Source: Candidatus Gastranaerophilales bacterium (GTDB lineage Bacteria > Cyanobacteriota > Vampirovibrionia > Gastranaerophilales > Gastranaerophilaceae). Taken from it: a stretch of 64,000 nt of DNA. The stretch's first letter is position 1, and the number at the start of each line of letters is the position of its first letter. The notes beneath the pieces were generated by a model. The model saw only the letters and a list, made by a program, of their open reading frames with translations, did not search any database and was not told the origin of the DNA. Shown one piece after another: positions 25,983-35,174 of this stretch. Where the stretch lies: contig CALUQX010000007.1 in the NCBI GenBank assembly GCA_944323045.1, positions 28,269 to 92,268 of the forward strand, given 5' to 3'. The translations under genes and the position numbers were made by a program.

Positions 25983-26025
25983 TTAGACTCCTTTCTGTCA
26001 ATATTTTTGACTATTATTCTTTGTA

Positions 26026-26057
26026 AAAGGCGTTCTCAAATATTTGAAAACGCCTTT
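26026..26057. terminator. Bidirectional terminator after pheS
   Basis: AAAGGCGTT / AACGCCTTT with the palindrome TCAAATATTTGA in the centre, giving a long hairpin; TATTTT follows on the plus strand. Confidence 0.75.
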
Positions 26058-26097
26058 ATTTTATATATAATCAAGCAAATTATCAACAAGTATTTAC

Positions 26098-26484
26098 TTA
26101 GCTTAATGCCATTAATGCTTTTACGGAACGTGCATTATCTCTTACTTCTTCATCAGAATGCATTTCTACAGTGTCTGACAAAATTTTAATAGCTTCAGTT
26201 TTGTCTTTTAGACCTAACAATTCATTAATAGTGCTCATCGCAACCATTGTTGAAAGGTCATTAATACCTTTACCTTTATGAGTAATTACAACTGCTAATG
26301 AATCATGGTCATTTTTCTTAACCAGTGCGCGAGAAGTCATTTCGCGAATCACATCCAGTGAAGAGTTTGTACCTATTTCTTCTAAAAGCTGGATAGATTC
26401 AGGGTCTTTATGATTGCCCAATCCTTCGATTATATTGCTTACATTTTTTAAGTGTTTATTATTTTTAGCCATTAATGCTGTCAT
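26098..26484 (-). CDS. Small HEAT-repeat-like protein
   Basis: 128 residues, entirely helical with regularly spaced helix pairs (IIEGLGNHKDPESIQLLEEIG, EMTSRALVK, AIKILSDTVEMHSDEEVRDNARSVKALM) like HEAT or armadillo repeats. The third segment resembles the LLxLLsDpsprVR pattern of HEAT units. Presumably a protein-interaction scaffold. Excellent AGGGGAGG site before the ATG. It is 14 bases behind the next gene and likely co-transcribed. Confidence 0.6.
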   Translation of the reverse strand: MTALMAKNNKHLKNVSNIIEGLGNHKDPESIQLLEEIGTNSSLDVIREMTSRALVKKNDHDSLAVVITHKGKGINDLSTMVAMSTINELLGLKDKTEAIKILSDTVEMHSDEEVRDNARSVKALMALS

Positions 26485-26498
26485 CTTCTACCTCCCCT

Positions 26499-27026
26499 TT
26501 AAGCTACCAGTTTTGCTGATTCTTCAGCTTTTGCTACTTCACCTGCAAGTAAAGGTTTAATTTCAGAAATTTTCATATTTTCAACCTGTTTTGCAGTTAT
26601 TCCTTTTTCAAACATAGAATTAATTTTAGCTGCCACGTTTTCTTTTGCGTTAGAAACAGCGCCTTTGAAAGCATCTTTTAGCGGAGCAAAAGATATTTCA
26701 GTATCTCTCATTTTCTGCCATGTGTTAGTAATGCCTTCTTTCATTCTTCTGCCGAATGCAGCTATAGATTCAATACCGGCTTGAATTTTTGAGCCTAAGT
26801 TTGTTAAAGAGCCGACAAGTGCACTTGCTTTTAATTTAGTTGCGCCAGTGAAAGCCGGTTCTTTTGGTTTAGATGTTTCGAAAACATCTGCTGTTAATAC
26901 ATTACCTTTGAATGTGTTTGCCGCAAACGGATTAGAAACACTATTTGCAGGTCTTGCGACACTTGCTTCGTGTTTAGAAGTATTGAAGATACGTTCGCGA
27001 ATGTTTGAAATTGATAAATTTGCCAT
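26499..27026 (-). CDS. Hypothetical protein with aromatic-x-G motifs
   Basis: 175 residues, no signal peptide or membrane helix. N-terminal half is low-complexity and carries ANTFKGN and EPAFTGA; C-terminal half is Ala/Lys/Glu helical (AKINSMFEKGITAKQVENM). Not recognised. Good GAGAGGA upstream of the ATG; forms a two-gene unit with the HEAT-like protein. Confidence 0.5.
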   Translation of the reverse strand: MANLSISNIRERIFNTSKHEASVARPANSVSNPFAANTFKGNVLTADVFETSKPKEPAFTGATKLKASALVGSLTNLGSKIQAGIESIAAFGRRMKEGITNTWQKMRDTEISFAPLKDAFKGAVSNAKENVAAKINSMFEKGITAKQVENMKISEIKPLLAGEVAKAEESAKLVA

Positions 27027-27159
27027 ATGTAGTCCTCTCTTCTCTTTAATTTACATATCTAGAATAGCATTTCATTTTATAATTTGCTCAACCTTTTGGA
27101 TGATTATTAAATGAAAATCTTATACTTTAGTTGCAGTTTTTCCATGGTATAATAATATT

Positions 27160-27924
27160 ATGGGATATGAAAATTTAGAGAAATTAATTGAAGTAGTAAA
27201 GAAACTGCGTTCGCCTGAAGGGTGCCAGTGGGATAGAGCACAGACACACAAATCTTTGAAACCGAACATGCTTGAAGAGGCTTATGAGGCAGTTGATGCC
27301 ATGGACAGCGGCGATATGAAACATTTGAAAGAAGAATTGGGTGATGTGCTTTTGCAGGTGGTGCTGCATGCACAGATTGCGGCGGATGAAAACGAATTTA
27401 CAATTGAAGACGTGGCAAAGGGCTTGACTGATAAACTTATTCACCGTCATCCGCATGTTTTCGGCAATACAAAAGTTAGTTCAACTCAAGATATTATAGA
27501 TAATTGGGACAAACTTAAGCAGGAAGAGAAAACTCACCGCAAATCGGCAATGGACGGTATTTCAAAATCTCAATCAGCATTGATGAGTGCTCAAAAAATC
27601 AGCAAAAAAGCTGTAAAATGCGGATTTGAATGGCCGGATGAAGATTCTTTATATGAATGCATAAATTCTGAATTTGAAGAATTTAAGGCTGCTGAAAATA
27701 CCCAAAACCGTGAAAATATGGAAGAAGAGTTCGGTGATATTTTGTTTGCTGTGGTAAATCTTGCCAGGTGGAACAAAATTGATGCTGAACAGGCACTTTT
27801 AAAAGCAAACAAAAAATTCATGGCGCGTTTTCGTAAAATGGAAGAGCTTGCAGTAAAACCACTGAATGAATATTCTTTTGAAGAATATGATGCACTCTGG
27901 AAACAGGCGAAAGCCGCTGTGTAA
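27160..27924 (+). CDS. mazG: Nucleoside triphosphate pyrophosphohydrolase MazG
   Basis: 254 residues with the typical tandem MazG domains. First domain: LRSPEGCQWDRAQTHKSLKP, EEAYEAVDAMDSGD, EELGDVLLQVVLHAQIA. Second: KAVKCGFEWPDEDS, EEFGDILFAVVNLARW with the second ExxxD metal site. Hydrolyses (d)NTPs to monophosphates and pyrophosphate, clearing aberrant or signalling nucleotides. Divergent from the gene pair at 26.1-27.0 kb; no toxin gene adjoins. Confidence 0.95.
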   Translation: MGYENLEKLIEVVKKLRSPEGCQWDRAQTHKSLKPNMLEEAYEAVDAMDSGDMKHLKEELGDVLLQVVLHAQIAADENEFTIEDVAKGLTDKLIHRHPHVFGNTKVSSTQDIIDNWDKLKQEEKTHRKSAMDGISKSQSALMSAQKISKKAVKCGFEWPDEDSLYECINSEFEEFKAAENTQNRENMEEEFGDILFAVVNLARWNKIDAEQALLKANKKFMARFRKMEELAVKPLNEYSFEEYDALWKQAKAAV

Positions 27925-28033
27925 CTGTGTTTAGAATAAATGTAAAGAAATGTAACGTATGACTAACTCAAAAAAGCAATTTTCAAATCAAAAAATCCTT
28001 TATATAAATATACAGGAAAGAGGATTTAAGATT

Positions 28034-28237
28034 ATGAAAGAACAGGAATTAAATACTTTAATGTCAGTAGTTTCAGATCCAATCAATAACGTATATAAAA
28101 TCAATTCACGTAAGGATTTGGAAGAAATTCAACGTATAATTCGTATCTTCAATATATCAAAAGAACAGCATAACAAACACACAATGCTTTCTATCAAAAA
28201 TCTTGCCACTTTCAGATTAGTGTTGAGTAATAATTAA
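28034..28237 (+). CDS. Small hypothetical protein
   Basis: 67 residues from the ATG at 28034, preceded by AGAGGA; an upstream in-frame ATG at 27959 has no ribosome-binding site. Helical, with IRIFNISKEQHNKHTMLSIKNLATFRL, lysine/asparagine-rich, no cysteine, no membrane segment. Followed by a strong terminator, which supports expression. Family unknown. Confidence 0.5.
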   Translation: MKEQELNTLMSVVSDPINNVYKINSRKDLEEIQRIIRIFNISKEQHNKHTMLSIKNLATFRLVLSNN

Positions 28238-28263
28238 TTTGATGCATACATAATAATTTTCAG

Positions 28264-28293
28264 GCTCCGCGAAAAACGGAGCTTTTGTTTTTT
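28264..28293 (+). terminator. Rho-independent terminator
   Basis: GCTCCG / CGGAGC with a seven-base loop and TTTTGTTTTTT behind. Confidence 0.8.
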
Positions 28294-28322
28294 AAATGGT
28301 TGCATTACTGATTAAAAAATAG

Positions 28323-28823
28323 TTATTCCTGACTATTTTCCTCTTCATCAAGTTCCTCTTCAGCAGTCTTGTCAAAGAACATTTTACCGCCCAGAATAAG
28401 AAGTGCAGCGCCTAGTATGATCCCCATTACATTAGATACACCAATACTGGATTTGAACTCAATAGTTTTATATTGCGGAAAAGCTTTCATATCAAGCAGT
28501 CTGTCTGCATGACGTCTGCAAATACGTCTGTTCGGACAAGATTCTATGACATATGGTTCTTTATTAACTTCCAGCGTCAATTCATAATACGCACGTTTGC
28601 CGCTGCCGCGGGCTGCCTGTACACGCCGCTCACAGGTAATGTATTTGATATCAGAAAATTTGAATGTAATTTTATCTAAAGTTAAATGCAGGGCAGGGAT
28701 GCTTGATGCCAAACTGCATAGATTTTGTTCTTTATTGCAGGCAAGATTTGTCTGGAGCATTCCCAGAAAAAATATACCGAGTCCTACCAAAAAGATGACT
28801 GATGCAATAATTTTTTTTGACAT
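28323..28823 (-). CDS. Hypothetical membrane protein, two helices
   Basis: 166 residues: one hydrophobic helix at the start (IIASVIFLVGLGIFFLGML), a soluble central domain of ~90 residues rich in beta strands (ITFKFSDIKYITCERRV; YELTLEVNKEPYVIESCP) with six cysteines in all, a second helix (NVMGIILGAALLILGGKMF) and an acidic tail (AEEELDEEENSQE). This layout recalls PH-like or similar small membrane-tethered domains but is not assigned. It starts directly after the glgA stop, so it is the last gene of a glgA transcript. Confidence 0.6.
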   Translation of the reverse strand: MSKKIIASVIFLVGLGIFFLGMLQTNLACNKEQNLCSLASSIPALHLTLDKITFKFSDIKYITCERRVQAARGSGKRAYYELTLEVNKEPYVIESCPNRRICRRHADRLLDMKAFPQYKTIEFKSSIGVSNVMGIILGAALLILGGKMFFDKTAEEELDEEENSQE

Positions 28824-30266
28824 TTATCCGACAAGCTCCCTGTATAATGCCAGATATTTTTCGCTGCTTTTTGCCCACGAAAAATCGGCTTCCATTGCTG
28901 ATTTTTGCATTGCATTAAATGTATACTTGTCTTTATAAACACCGAGAGCACAATTTATTGCCTGTAACATGTCCCAACCGTCATAGCGCCAGAATTTGAA
29001 TCCTGTAGAATTATCCAGCGGATAACCTGTTACAGTGTCTTCCAGCCCGCCGGTTGCTCTGACTACCGGCAATGCGCCGTAATGCATTGCAATAAGCTGG
29101 CTTAAGCCGCATGGCTCAAATTTTGAAGGCATCAAGAAGAAATCTGCACCGGCATAAATCTGATTTGCCAATTCTGCCTTGTAGCCAATATAAGCACGGA
29201 TGTTTGAGGAATTGTTAGAAAGCCATATCAAAAGATTTTCGTAATCCTGACTGCCGCTTCCCAAAAATACAAAGTCAGCCTCCAGTCCTTTTAATTCATT
29301 TTCAACCTGTCTGATTAAATCAATACCTTTTTGTTCCACAAGTCTTGATATAAAGCCTATTAGCGGGCGGTTCGGATTGTATTTCAGCCCGAAGAACTCG
29401 CAGACAGCTTTTTTGTTTTCTTCTTTATTTTGAAGTGATTTAGCATCGTAATTTTTTACAATAAATTTATCTTTTTTAGGGTTAAATACACTGTAATCAA
29501 TGCCGTTAAGTATCCCGACAAGTTTATGCTGCGCCCCGCGCAGGGTGTAATCCATGCCTTCGCCGTATTCACCTGTCAGTATTTCGCGTGCATAAGTCGG
29601 TGACACTGCAATAACTTTATCTGCGTAATTTATGGCGCCTTTCATCCAGTTGACCTTGCCGTAATGTTCACAGCCCCATTCGTTATAAACAATATCTTTG
29701 CGCATATTGGCAAAGTCCAATATATCTTCAAACCAGACGCCTTGATACGCAAGATTGTGTATTTCAAAGACGGATTTCGTTTTTGACCAGAATTCATCAA
29801 ACTTATAATTGCTATGCAAATATAAAGGCAGCATTGCAGTATGCCAGTCGTTTGCATGAATTACATCGGCGCGGAAGTTCAATGCCTTAGCATATTCCAT
29901 CACTGCCAGTGAAAACGCCACATATCTTTCGTGTTCATATCTGGTGTCAAGCCACTTCGGGTAAACATCTTTAAAACATGTGAAATACCAGTCATTATGT
30001 ACAAAAAATACGTTAATATCCGTATCCGGCAGTTTACACATAAATAATCTGAATTTGTGCCCCTGATTGCCGAACATCAGCCACATTTCAGAATTTTCCA
30101 ACTCTTTGATACCATATTTATTAACATCAATACAACCGTGCAGCGGTGTAAAAATAGCTATTTCCGCATCTTTTTCCAGATATTTAGGCAGACTTCCAAC
30201 AACATCTGCCAACCCGCCTGCCTTTGAAAATGGCGCTACCTCTGCTGATGCAAATAATATTTTCAT
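28824..30266 (-). CDS. glgA: Glycogen synthase (GT5, ADP-glucose type)
   Basis: 480 residues. Transfers glucose from ADP-glucose to the growing alpha-1,4-glucan. Motifs: ASAEVAPFSKAGGLADVVGSLPK with the ADP-glucose-binding KxGGL, HANDWHTAMLP, GILNGIDYSVFNP, GFISRLVEQKGIDL, LGSGSQDYE and the catalytic C-terminal SKFEPCGLSQLIAMHYG with E-x7-type glutamates, then RATGGLEDTV. With the GH77 enzyme at 1.7 kb this points to a glycogen store. glgB, glgC and glgP are not in the window. Confidence 0.96.
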   Translation of the reverse strand: MKILFASAEVAPFSKAGGLADVVGSLPKYLEKDAEIAIFTPLHGCIDVNKYGIKELENSEMWLMFGNQGHKFRLFMCKLPDTDINVFFVHNDWYFTCFKDVYPKWLDTRYEHERYVAFSLAVMEYAKALNFRADVIHANDWHTAMLPLYLHSNYKFDEFWSKTKSVFEIHNLAYQGVWFEDILDFANMRKDIVYNEWGCEHYGKVNWMKGAINYADKVIAVSPTYAREILTGEYGEGMDYTLRGAQHKLVGILNGIDYSVFNPKKDKFIVKNYDAKSLQNKEENKKAVCEFFGLKYNPNRPLIGFISRLVEQKGIDLIRQVENELKGLEADFVFLGSGSQDYENLLIWLSNNSSNIRAYIGYKAELANQIYAGADFFLMPSKFEPCGLSQLIAMHYGALPVVRATGGLEDTVTGYPLDNSTGFKFWRYDGWDMLQAINCALGVYKDKYTFNAMQKSAMEADFSWAKSSEKYLALYRELVG

Positions 30267-30308
30267 ATATTTCTCCTTATATTACGGATATTAAACTCAT
30301 TTGTCCTT

Positions 30309-33300
30309 TTATGGCTTTTGTGCAGGCGAATTTTCATTATTCGGCTGGAGCTGGTCTAAATCCTGAATGCTGCCTTCTGCAAAAGCATTTTCTCCAGATG
30401 CCCCCTCTGCTCCTTCAGTTCCCTCTGTGCCTTCTGAAGATTCTTCCATGTCTTCGGCTTCGTAATGTGCCGGATCAAGGTCAAATTCAATGTTGATGCC
30501 TTTTTTCTGAGCCATATTTACAGCCTGTTCAATACAAAGTTTGGCGCTGTCATATTGTTTCATAAACATAAGCACTTTAAACATATTGTATTTGAACAGC
30601 AAGATTAAATATTCATTTGCATAATCACTCTTTTCCAATTGAATGATTGCATTGTTTACAATACCGTAAGTAACATCATACTTTTTCATTCGTAAATTGT
30701 ATTCGCTCAACAGATACCATGCAAAATACAGGATATTTGTCATACCGTTTTCACTTGTTTCGCTGATTATGCGGTAGAAAATATTAACAGCTTTTGTATA
30801 GGATTCCATATCCATATAAGAAGACCCGATTAAAACATCACAGAACAGTTCAATCTGATGTAAATTGTTGTCTTTTGCCGTTAATTTTGCGATGTAAATT
30901 TCTTCAGCGAATTTAACTGGATCTGGACGGAGATACATAAACGCTGACATAATATGATAAATTGCCGTTGCAAAGCGGTCATTTGGTGCAATTTCCATTT
31001 CAGGCAGTTCTGTTAACTGCCCGTGCAAAAGTTGTTCAAGCAGCGGAAATATCTTGTAAGATTCCGGTATTCCCTGCAAATCTGCACCTATCATATCCAG
31101 AAATTCCTGAACATTGCCGCTGAAATTTAATACATTTGCTAAGGCTACAAACCCCACAGATCCGATTAACATATTTCTGAACTGTTCCGGTGTATATTCA
31201 GGCGGACGAAGTTTGTCCAGATTAGCTTCTTTCACAACGCTCATTACTTTGTAGCCTACATCCAGGCAGTCCTTTAGCGCTCCTATATTAAACAGTATTT
31301 CAATGTGGATAAATGACATCAGGAAGAAATAGTTGTTAAAATTAGAGGCATTTGGATCTAGAGATGTATTTGGCAGCAGGGACAGAACTTTATGCATAAG
31401 TTCAAGCGCCTTATGATAATTTCCTACATCAAGTGAGCCAAGAATCATTTTGTTACACAGTTCAATGATTTTGCCTGTTTCAGCGTCAGATCTTTCAAGA
31501 TTGTCCAGTGTTATCTGGGCAATATCGGATGTTTTGCTCGGAATATATTGATACAGGTTGTTTGAAATTTTATCATACAATTCCATTTTATAATTTTCTA
31601 TATTTTCAAAATTATCTTCATTGATTTTAGTTTCCATCATATCAATAATTTTGTTAGCACAATTCAAATATGCACTGAAATCACCCATTGAAAGGTCAAT
31701 ATCAGCCAGTTTTTCCCATTCTGCAAACTCTTTGTCGTAATCTTCTAAGAGATTATACAGATAAGCTTTTGTCGGGCTTGGCATTTCGTCTATAAATACT
31801 TTTTCAAACAGTTCATTTGCAACTTCTTTTATCAATTCAGGCTTAACAGATTCTAGCAGATTCTGGCGCAGAAGGTTGTAGTTAGGGAAATAAATACAGT
31901 TGTTATACTGGTAAATATATCCCATTGACCCGAGTTTTTCTATAATTTCGTCAATATTTTCAAATCCGAGACTGTCAATTGTTGCAGTATCAATTCTTGT
32001 TCCTAAAAGCAGAATAGAGGCAAGGAATTTTAATGTATCCGGTTCATCTTCAAGCAGATTCAAGCGGCGTTTCAAAAGTTTTGGCAGACTGGAAGGTATA
32101 ATTATAGTTTTTGCTGTATCAAGTTCTATACTGTCTTCTGTAGCCCTGTACACTCCGGATTCCATCAAATATTGCAGTGCAAAGTCCAAAAACAGAATAC
32201 TGCCGCAGGAATATTTTGCAATTCTATGGAAATAGAAGTCATTTAGAATATTTTTATAATATTCTTTGTTTTCTTCAATCATTTTTTCAAACGGCGTCGG
32301 CTTTAATGCCATTTCCGTGTAATAAGGCTGTTCCAGCAAGAAATAGCAGTCTCTATGAAGTGAGAATGAACTTTCATAAGATATCAAATAGCTTATATCC
32401 AACTGGTCAAATGCAGCAAACAGATGTTTCAATACATCATAAGAGCTTGCATCTATTTTTTCAAAGTTTTCAATAAAAATCAAACTGTTTGGAATAGCTT
32501 TCAATAACGTTAAGAAAATATCAAAATAAACATACCGTGTATCTTCAGCATTAGTTGTGTTGCGTTTGGTAAACGTAATTAAATCCTTAACCATTGAATC
32601 AGGGTCTACTGATGCAAACATTGAAAAGTCATTTTGTGAGAATAATTTTTGAGATACCGTATAACTGAAAATAGCAGAAACGAGTTCTCTAAAGAATGAA
32701 TACGGCGAGTATTTCATTTCGTCATAACATGTGACACTAATAATATTGCTGTAAAGATTCAAATCATCAATTGTATTAATAATTTTCAGCGAATACGGCT
32801 TGTAAAGCTCCATTGTTTTGATAGCCAGTATTCCTTTAGGAACAGATTGGAGCCTGTTTATAACATGGTAAAATACGTCAATATTTTCTGTTCTGACAAA
32901 GTCAGCCTGAATTTCGCTGAATTTTATTGTTTCAATATCATAAATCGCGTCAGGGTCATATGGCGTATCCATTTTTCTCAATGCCATACCGTCGATTTTG
33001 TCCTGTTCTATAAGCATGTTCTGGACAAAGTTCGGTATTTCAACTTTTTCATTTTCTTCATCAGGAATTTGTTCTACTGTAATCAAGTCTTTTACGTTAA
33101 CCTCGTAGAACATTTTCATTTCACCGTTAATCATGACAGAATTCAATGGTGCAAATTCATAATCTTTCGAAAGTATATCCTGAACTTCTGAATCTGAAAG
33201 CACCTGAAACGCACTCAAAACTTTTTCTTCGGCGCCGCCTTTACCGTGAGATAACAGGTTGATGTTAAATCCTGAATCAATATTATACGGATCATCCTCA

Positions 33301-33875
33301 ACAGAACGTTTCAAAAGAAACATATTGCATCGTACGGTTGCGTTTTTCTTCTTTGTAAGGCGCGCATTTGTTTTGGATATAAGATTCAATATCTCAACAG
33401 CGGCTGTAATTGCATTGTTAGCGGAACTTCCTATTGTGTAATCCTTATCAAAACGGATTACATATGTGCTCCCGATTAATTGACGTCTCAAGCCTACTGA
33501 TTTTGCGTAATCATAAATAATTTTATCCAGATTAATTTTGAATTTATTAACGAGTTTTGCCGAACCCAGTAGAGTCCGCATGTCAGCCATATTTGGAAAG
33601 TCAATCGTCAGAATAACAAAATTGTCAGTGTTTGATTCATTCAGAATGACACTTTTTTCCAGAGAGAATCCGCAGTTTGCGCATTTCTTTTTAGCGGTTT
33701 GATTAACTTTTCCGCATTTGTTGCATTTGGTCACAATGACATACCCGCATTTTTTGCAGGTACTTCCTTCGTTTACAGCCTTACAAACAGGGCATACGAG
33801 TTTAAGTACCTTTTTACAATTCGGGCAAACTAATGCTTTATCATCAATTTCTAAACCACATTTTGGACATTCCAT
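30309..33875 (-). CDS. Large zinc-ribbon protein with degenerate cyclase-like and AAA/STAND-like domains and TPR region
   Basis: 1188 residues. N-terminus has six CxxC pairs in 66 residues (CPKC, CPNC, CPVC, CKKC, CNKC, CANC), i.e. a tandem zinc-ribbon array. Residues ~70-190 follow a class III nucleotidyl cyclase fold (FVILTIDFPNMADMRTLLGS), but the second metal-binding position reads IGST rather than GDG. Residues ~330-560 look like an AAA/STAND ATPase with a Walker B-like SLIFIENFEK but no Walker A glycine-lysine loop (GILAIKTMELYK). The remainder is helical and TPR-like. The tail is Glu/Gly-rich. This order copies signalling ATPases of the cyclase-AAA-TPR type with both active sites apparently lost; a scaffold role is inferred. 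Single gene, minus strand. Confidence 0.7.
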   Translation of the reverse strand: MECPKCGLEIDDKALVCPNCKKVLKLVCPVCKAVNEGSTCKKCGYVIVTKCNKCGKVNQTAKKKCANCGFSLEKSVILNESNTDNFVILTIDFPNMADMRTLLGSAKLVNKFKINLDKIIYDYAKSVGLRRQLIGSTYVIRFDKDYTIGSSANNAITAAVEILNLISKTNARLTKKKNATVRCNMFLLKRSVEDDPYNIDSGFNINLLSHGKGGAEEKVLSAFQVLSDSEVQDILSKDYEFAPLNSVMINGEMKMFYEVNVKDLITVEQIPDEENEKVEIPNFVQNMLIEQDKIDGMALRKMDTPYDPDAIYDIETIKFSEIQADFVRTENIDVFYHVINRLQSVPKGILAIKTMELYKPYSLKIINTIDDLNLYSNIISVTCYDEMKYSPYSFFRELVSAIFSYTVSQKLFSQNDFSMFASVDPDSMVKDLITFTKRNTTNAEDTRYVYFDIFLTLLKAIPNSLIFIENFEKIDASSYDVLKHLFAAFDQLDISYLISYESSFSLHRDCYFLLEQPYYTEMALKPTPFEKMIEENKEYYKNILNDFYFHRIAKYSCGSILFLDFALQYLMESGVYRATEDSIELDTAKTIIIPSSLPKLLKRRLNLLEDEPDTLKFLASILLLGTRIDTATIDSLGFENIDEIIEKLGSMGYIYQYNNCIYFPNYNLLRQNLLESVKPELIKEVANELFEKVFIDEMPSPTKAYLYNLLEDYDKEFAEWEKLADIDLSMGDFSAYLNCANKIIDMMETKINEDNFENIENYKMELYDKISNNLYQYIPSKTSDIAQITLDNLERSDAETGKIIELCNKMILGSLDVGNYHKALELMHKVLSLLPNTSLDPNASNFNNYFFLMSFIHIEILFNIGALKDCLDVGYKVMSVVKEANLDKLRPPEYTPEQFRNMLIGSVGFVALANVLNFSGNVQEFLDMIGADLQGIPESYKIFPLLEQLLHGQLTELPEMEIAPNDRFATAIYHIMSAFMYLRPDPVKFAEEIYIAKLTAKDNNLHQIELFCDVLIGSSYMDMESYTKAVNIFYRIISETSENGMTNILYFAWYLLSEYNLRMKKYDVTYGIVNNAIIQLEKSDYANEYLILLFKYNMFKVLMFMKQYDSAKLCIEQAVNMAQKKGINIEFDLDPAHYEAEDMEESSEGTEGTEGAEGASGENAFAEGSIQDLDQLQPNNENSPAQKP

Positions 33876-33912
33876 AATGAAATTATATCACACTTTCTTA
33901 AACTGGCAAGAA

Positions 33913-35082
33913 CTATTCGTAGTGAATGCCTGCCTCTTTCATTCTTCTAATGCATTCTTTTATTGTCGGAACATCTTTTGTTAAGGCAACGCGGAAATAA
34001 CCTTCGCCGCATCTGCCGTAACCATTGCCGGCAGGAACTACAACGTGAGCTTTTTCAAGCATCATTGTAACAAATTCTTCGCTGGTCATTCCTTTAGGTA
34101 CAGGCAGCCATAGATAGAAGGTTGCTTTTGAAGGTTTAATATTCCAGCCAAGTTCTCTGAACCCTTCTTCTGCAGCGTCGCGGCGTTCCTGATACATTTT
34201 ATTTAACTTATCAATTGTTGATTTGTCAATATCAAAAGCAACTGTAGCAGCATCTTGAATAGCTTTGAATGTGCCGCTGTCAATGTTGTTTTTGATAGTT
34301 CCGAGCGCTTTAACGGCTTTTTCATTACCGCAGACAAATCCTACCCTCCATCCTGTCATATTGTAGGATTTTGAGTGGGAGTAGAATTCAACAGCTATAT
34401 CTTTTGCGCCTTCTACCTGCAGCACAGAAGGTGCAACATAGCCGTCATAAGTCATTTCTGAATATGCCATATCTGAACAGAGTAAAATGTCATATTTTTT
34501 ACAGAAATCAACAGCTTTTTTGAAAAATTCCAGATCAGCAACAGCGCCGGTCGGGTTATTCGGGTAATTCAAAAACATCAATTTTGATTTTTTTGCAATA
34601 TCTTCAGGAATTTTGTCAAAATCAGGCAAATATCCGTTTTCTTCCAATAAAGGCATTGCATAAGGAGTTCCGCCTGCAAAAATCGTTGCGTTTTTATAAA
34701 CAGGATATCCTGGATCCGGCACTAAAGTGTAATCGCCTTCATCAACAAATGCGAAAAATATGTGTGCAATAGCTTCTTTAGACCCGATATTTGCAAGCAT
34801 TTCAGTATCCGGATTGAGTTCTACGCCAAAACGTTTTTTCATCCACGCGCAGGCAGCTTTTCTAAATTTTTCAGTACCGTTGTATGGCGGATAATCGTGA
34901 TTTTTCGGATTATCAATAGCTCTGTGCATTTCTTCAACAACAGGAGCAAGTGTCGGTGTATCAGGATCTCCGATACCAAGGCTTATAATATCAATACCTT
35001 TTGCCTTTGCTTCTGCTATTTTTCTGTCAATTTCCGCAAACAGGTACGGTGGAATTTTTTCTAAACGTTCTGAAACTTTCAT
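33913..35082 (-). CDS. dapL: LL-diaminopimelate aminotransferase
   Basis: 389 residues from the ATG at 35082, chosen for the GGGAGAG just upstream; a longer frame to 35208 has no such site and a leader unlike the family. Fold-type I PLP enzyme. Key segments: SLGIGDPDTPT, YPPYNGTEKFRKAACAWM, NIGSKEAIAH, PDPGYPVYKN, FLNYPNNPTGA, SDMAYSEMTYDG, the PLP-lysine region YSHSKSYNMTGWRVGF and RVALT. These match the DapL2-type enzymes that make LL-diaminopimelate from tetrahydrodipicolinate in one step for lysine and peptidoglycan. A general aspartate/alanine aminotransferase is the alternative. Confidence 0.88.
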   Translation of the reverse strand: MKVSERLEKIPPYLFAEIDRKIAEAKAKGIDIISLGIGDPDTPTLAPVVEEMHRAIDNPKNHDYPPYNGTEKFRKAACAWMKKRFGVELNPDTEMLANIGSKEAIAHIFFAFVDEGDYTLVPDPGYPVYKNATIFAGGTPYAMPLLEENGYLPDFDKIPEDIAKKSKLMFLNYPNNPTGAVADLEFFKKAVDFCKKYDILLCSDMAYSEMTYDGYVAPSVLQVEGAKDIAVEFYSHSKSYNMTGWRVGFVCGNEKAVKALGTIKNNIDSGTFKAIQDAATVAFDIDKSTIDKLNKMYQERRDAAEEGFRELGWNIKPSKATFYLWLPVPKGMTSEEFVTMMLEKAHVVVPAGNGYGRCGEGYFRVALTKDVPTIKECIRRMKEAGIHYE

Positions 35083-35174
35083 AACTTCTCTCCCATAATT
35101 TCTTTTCATAAGGCTAATTTTATGATAACATGAAAATAGATAAAAGTGAAACAATTTTAAAAGGTTTTTTATAA

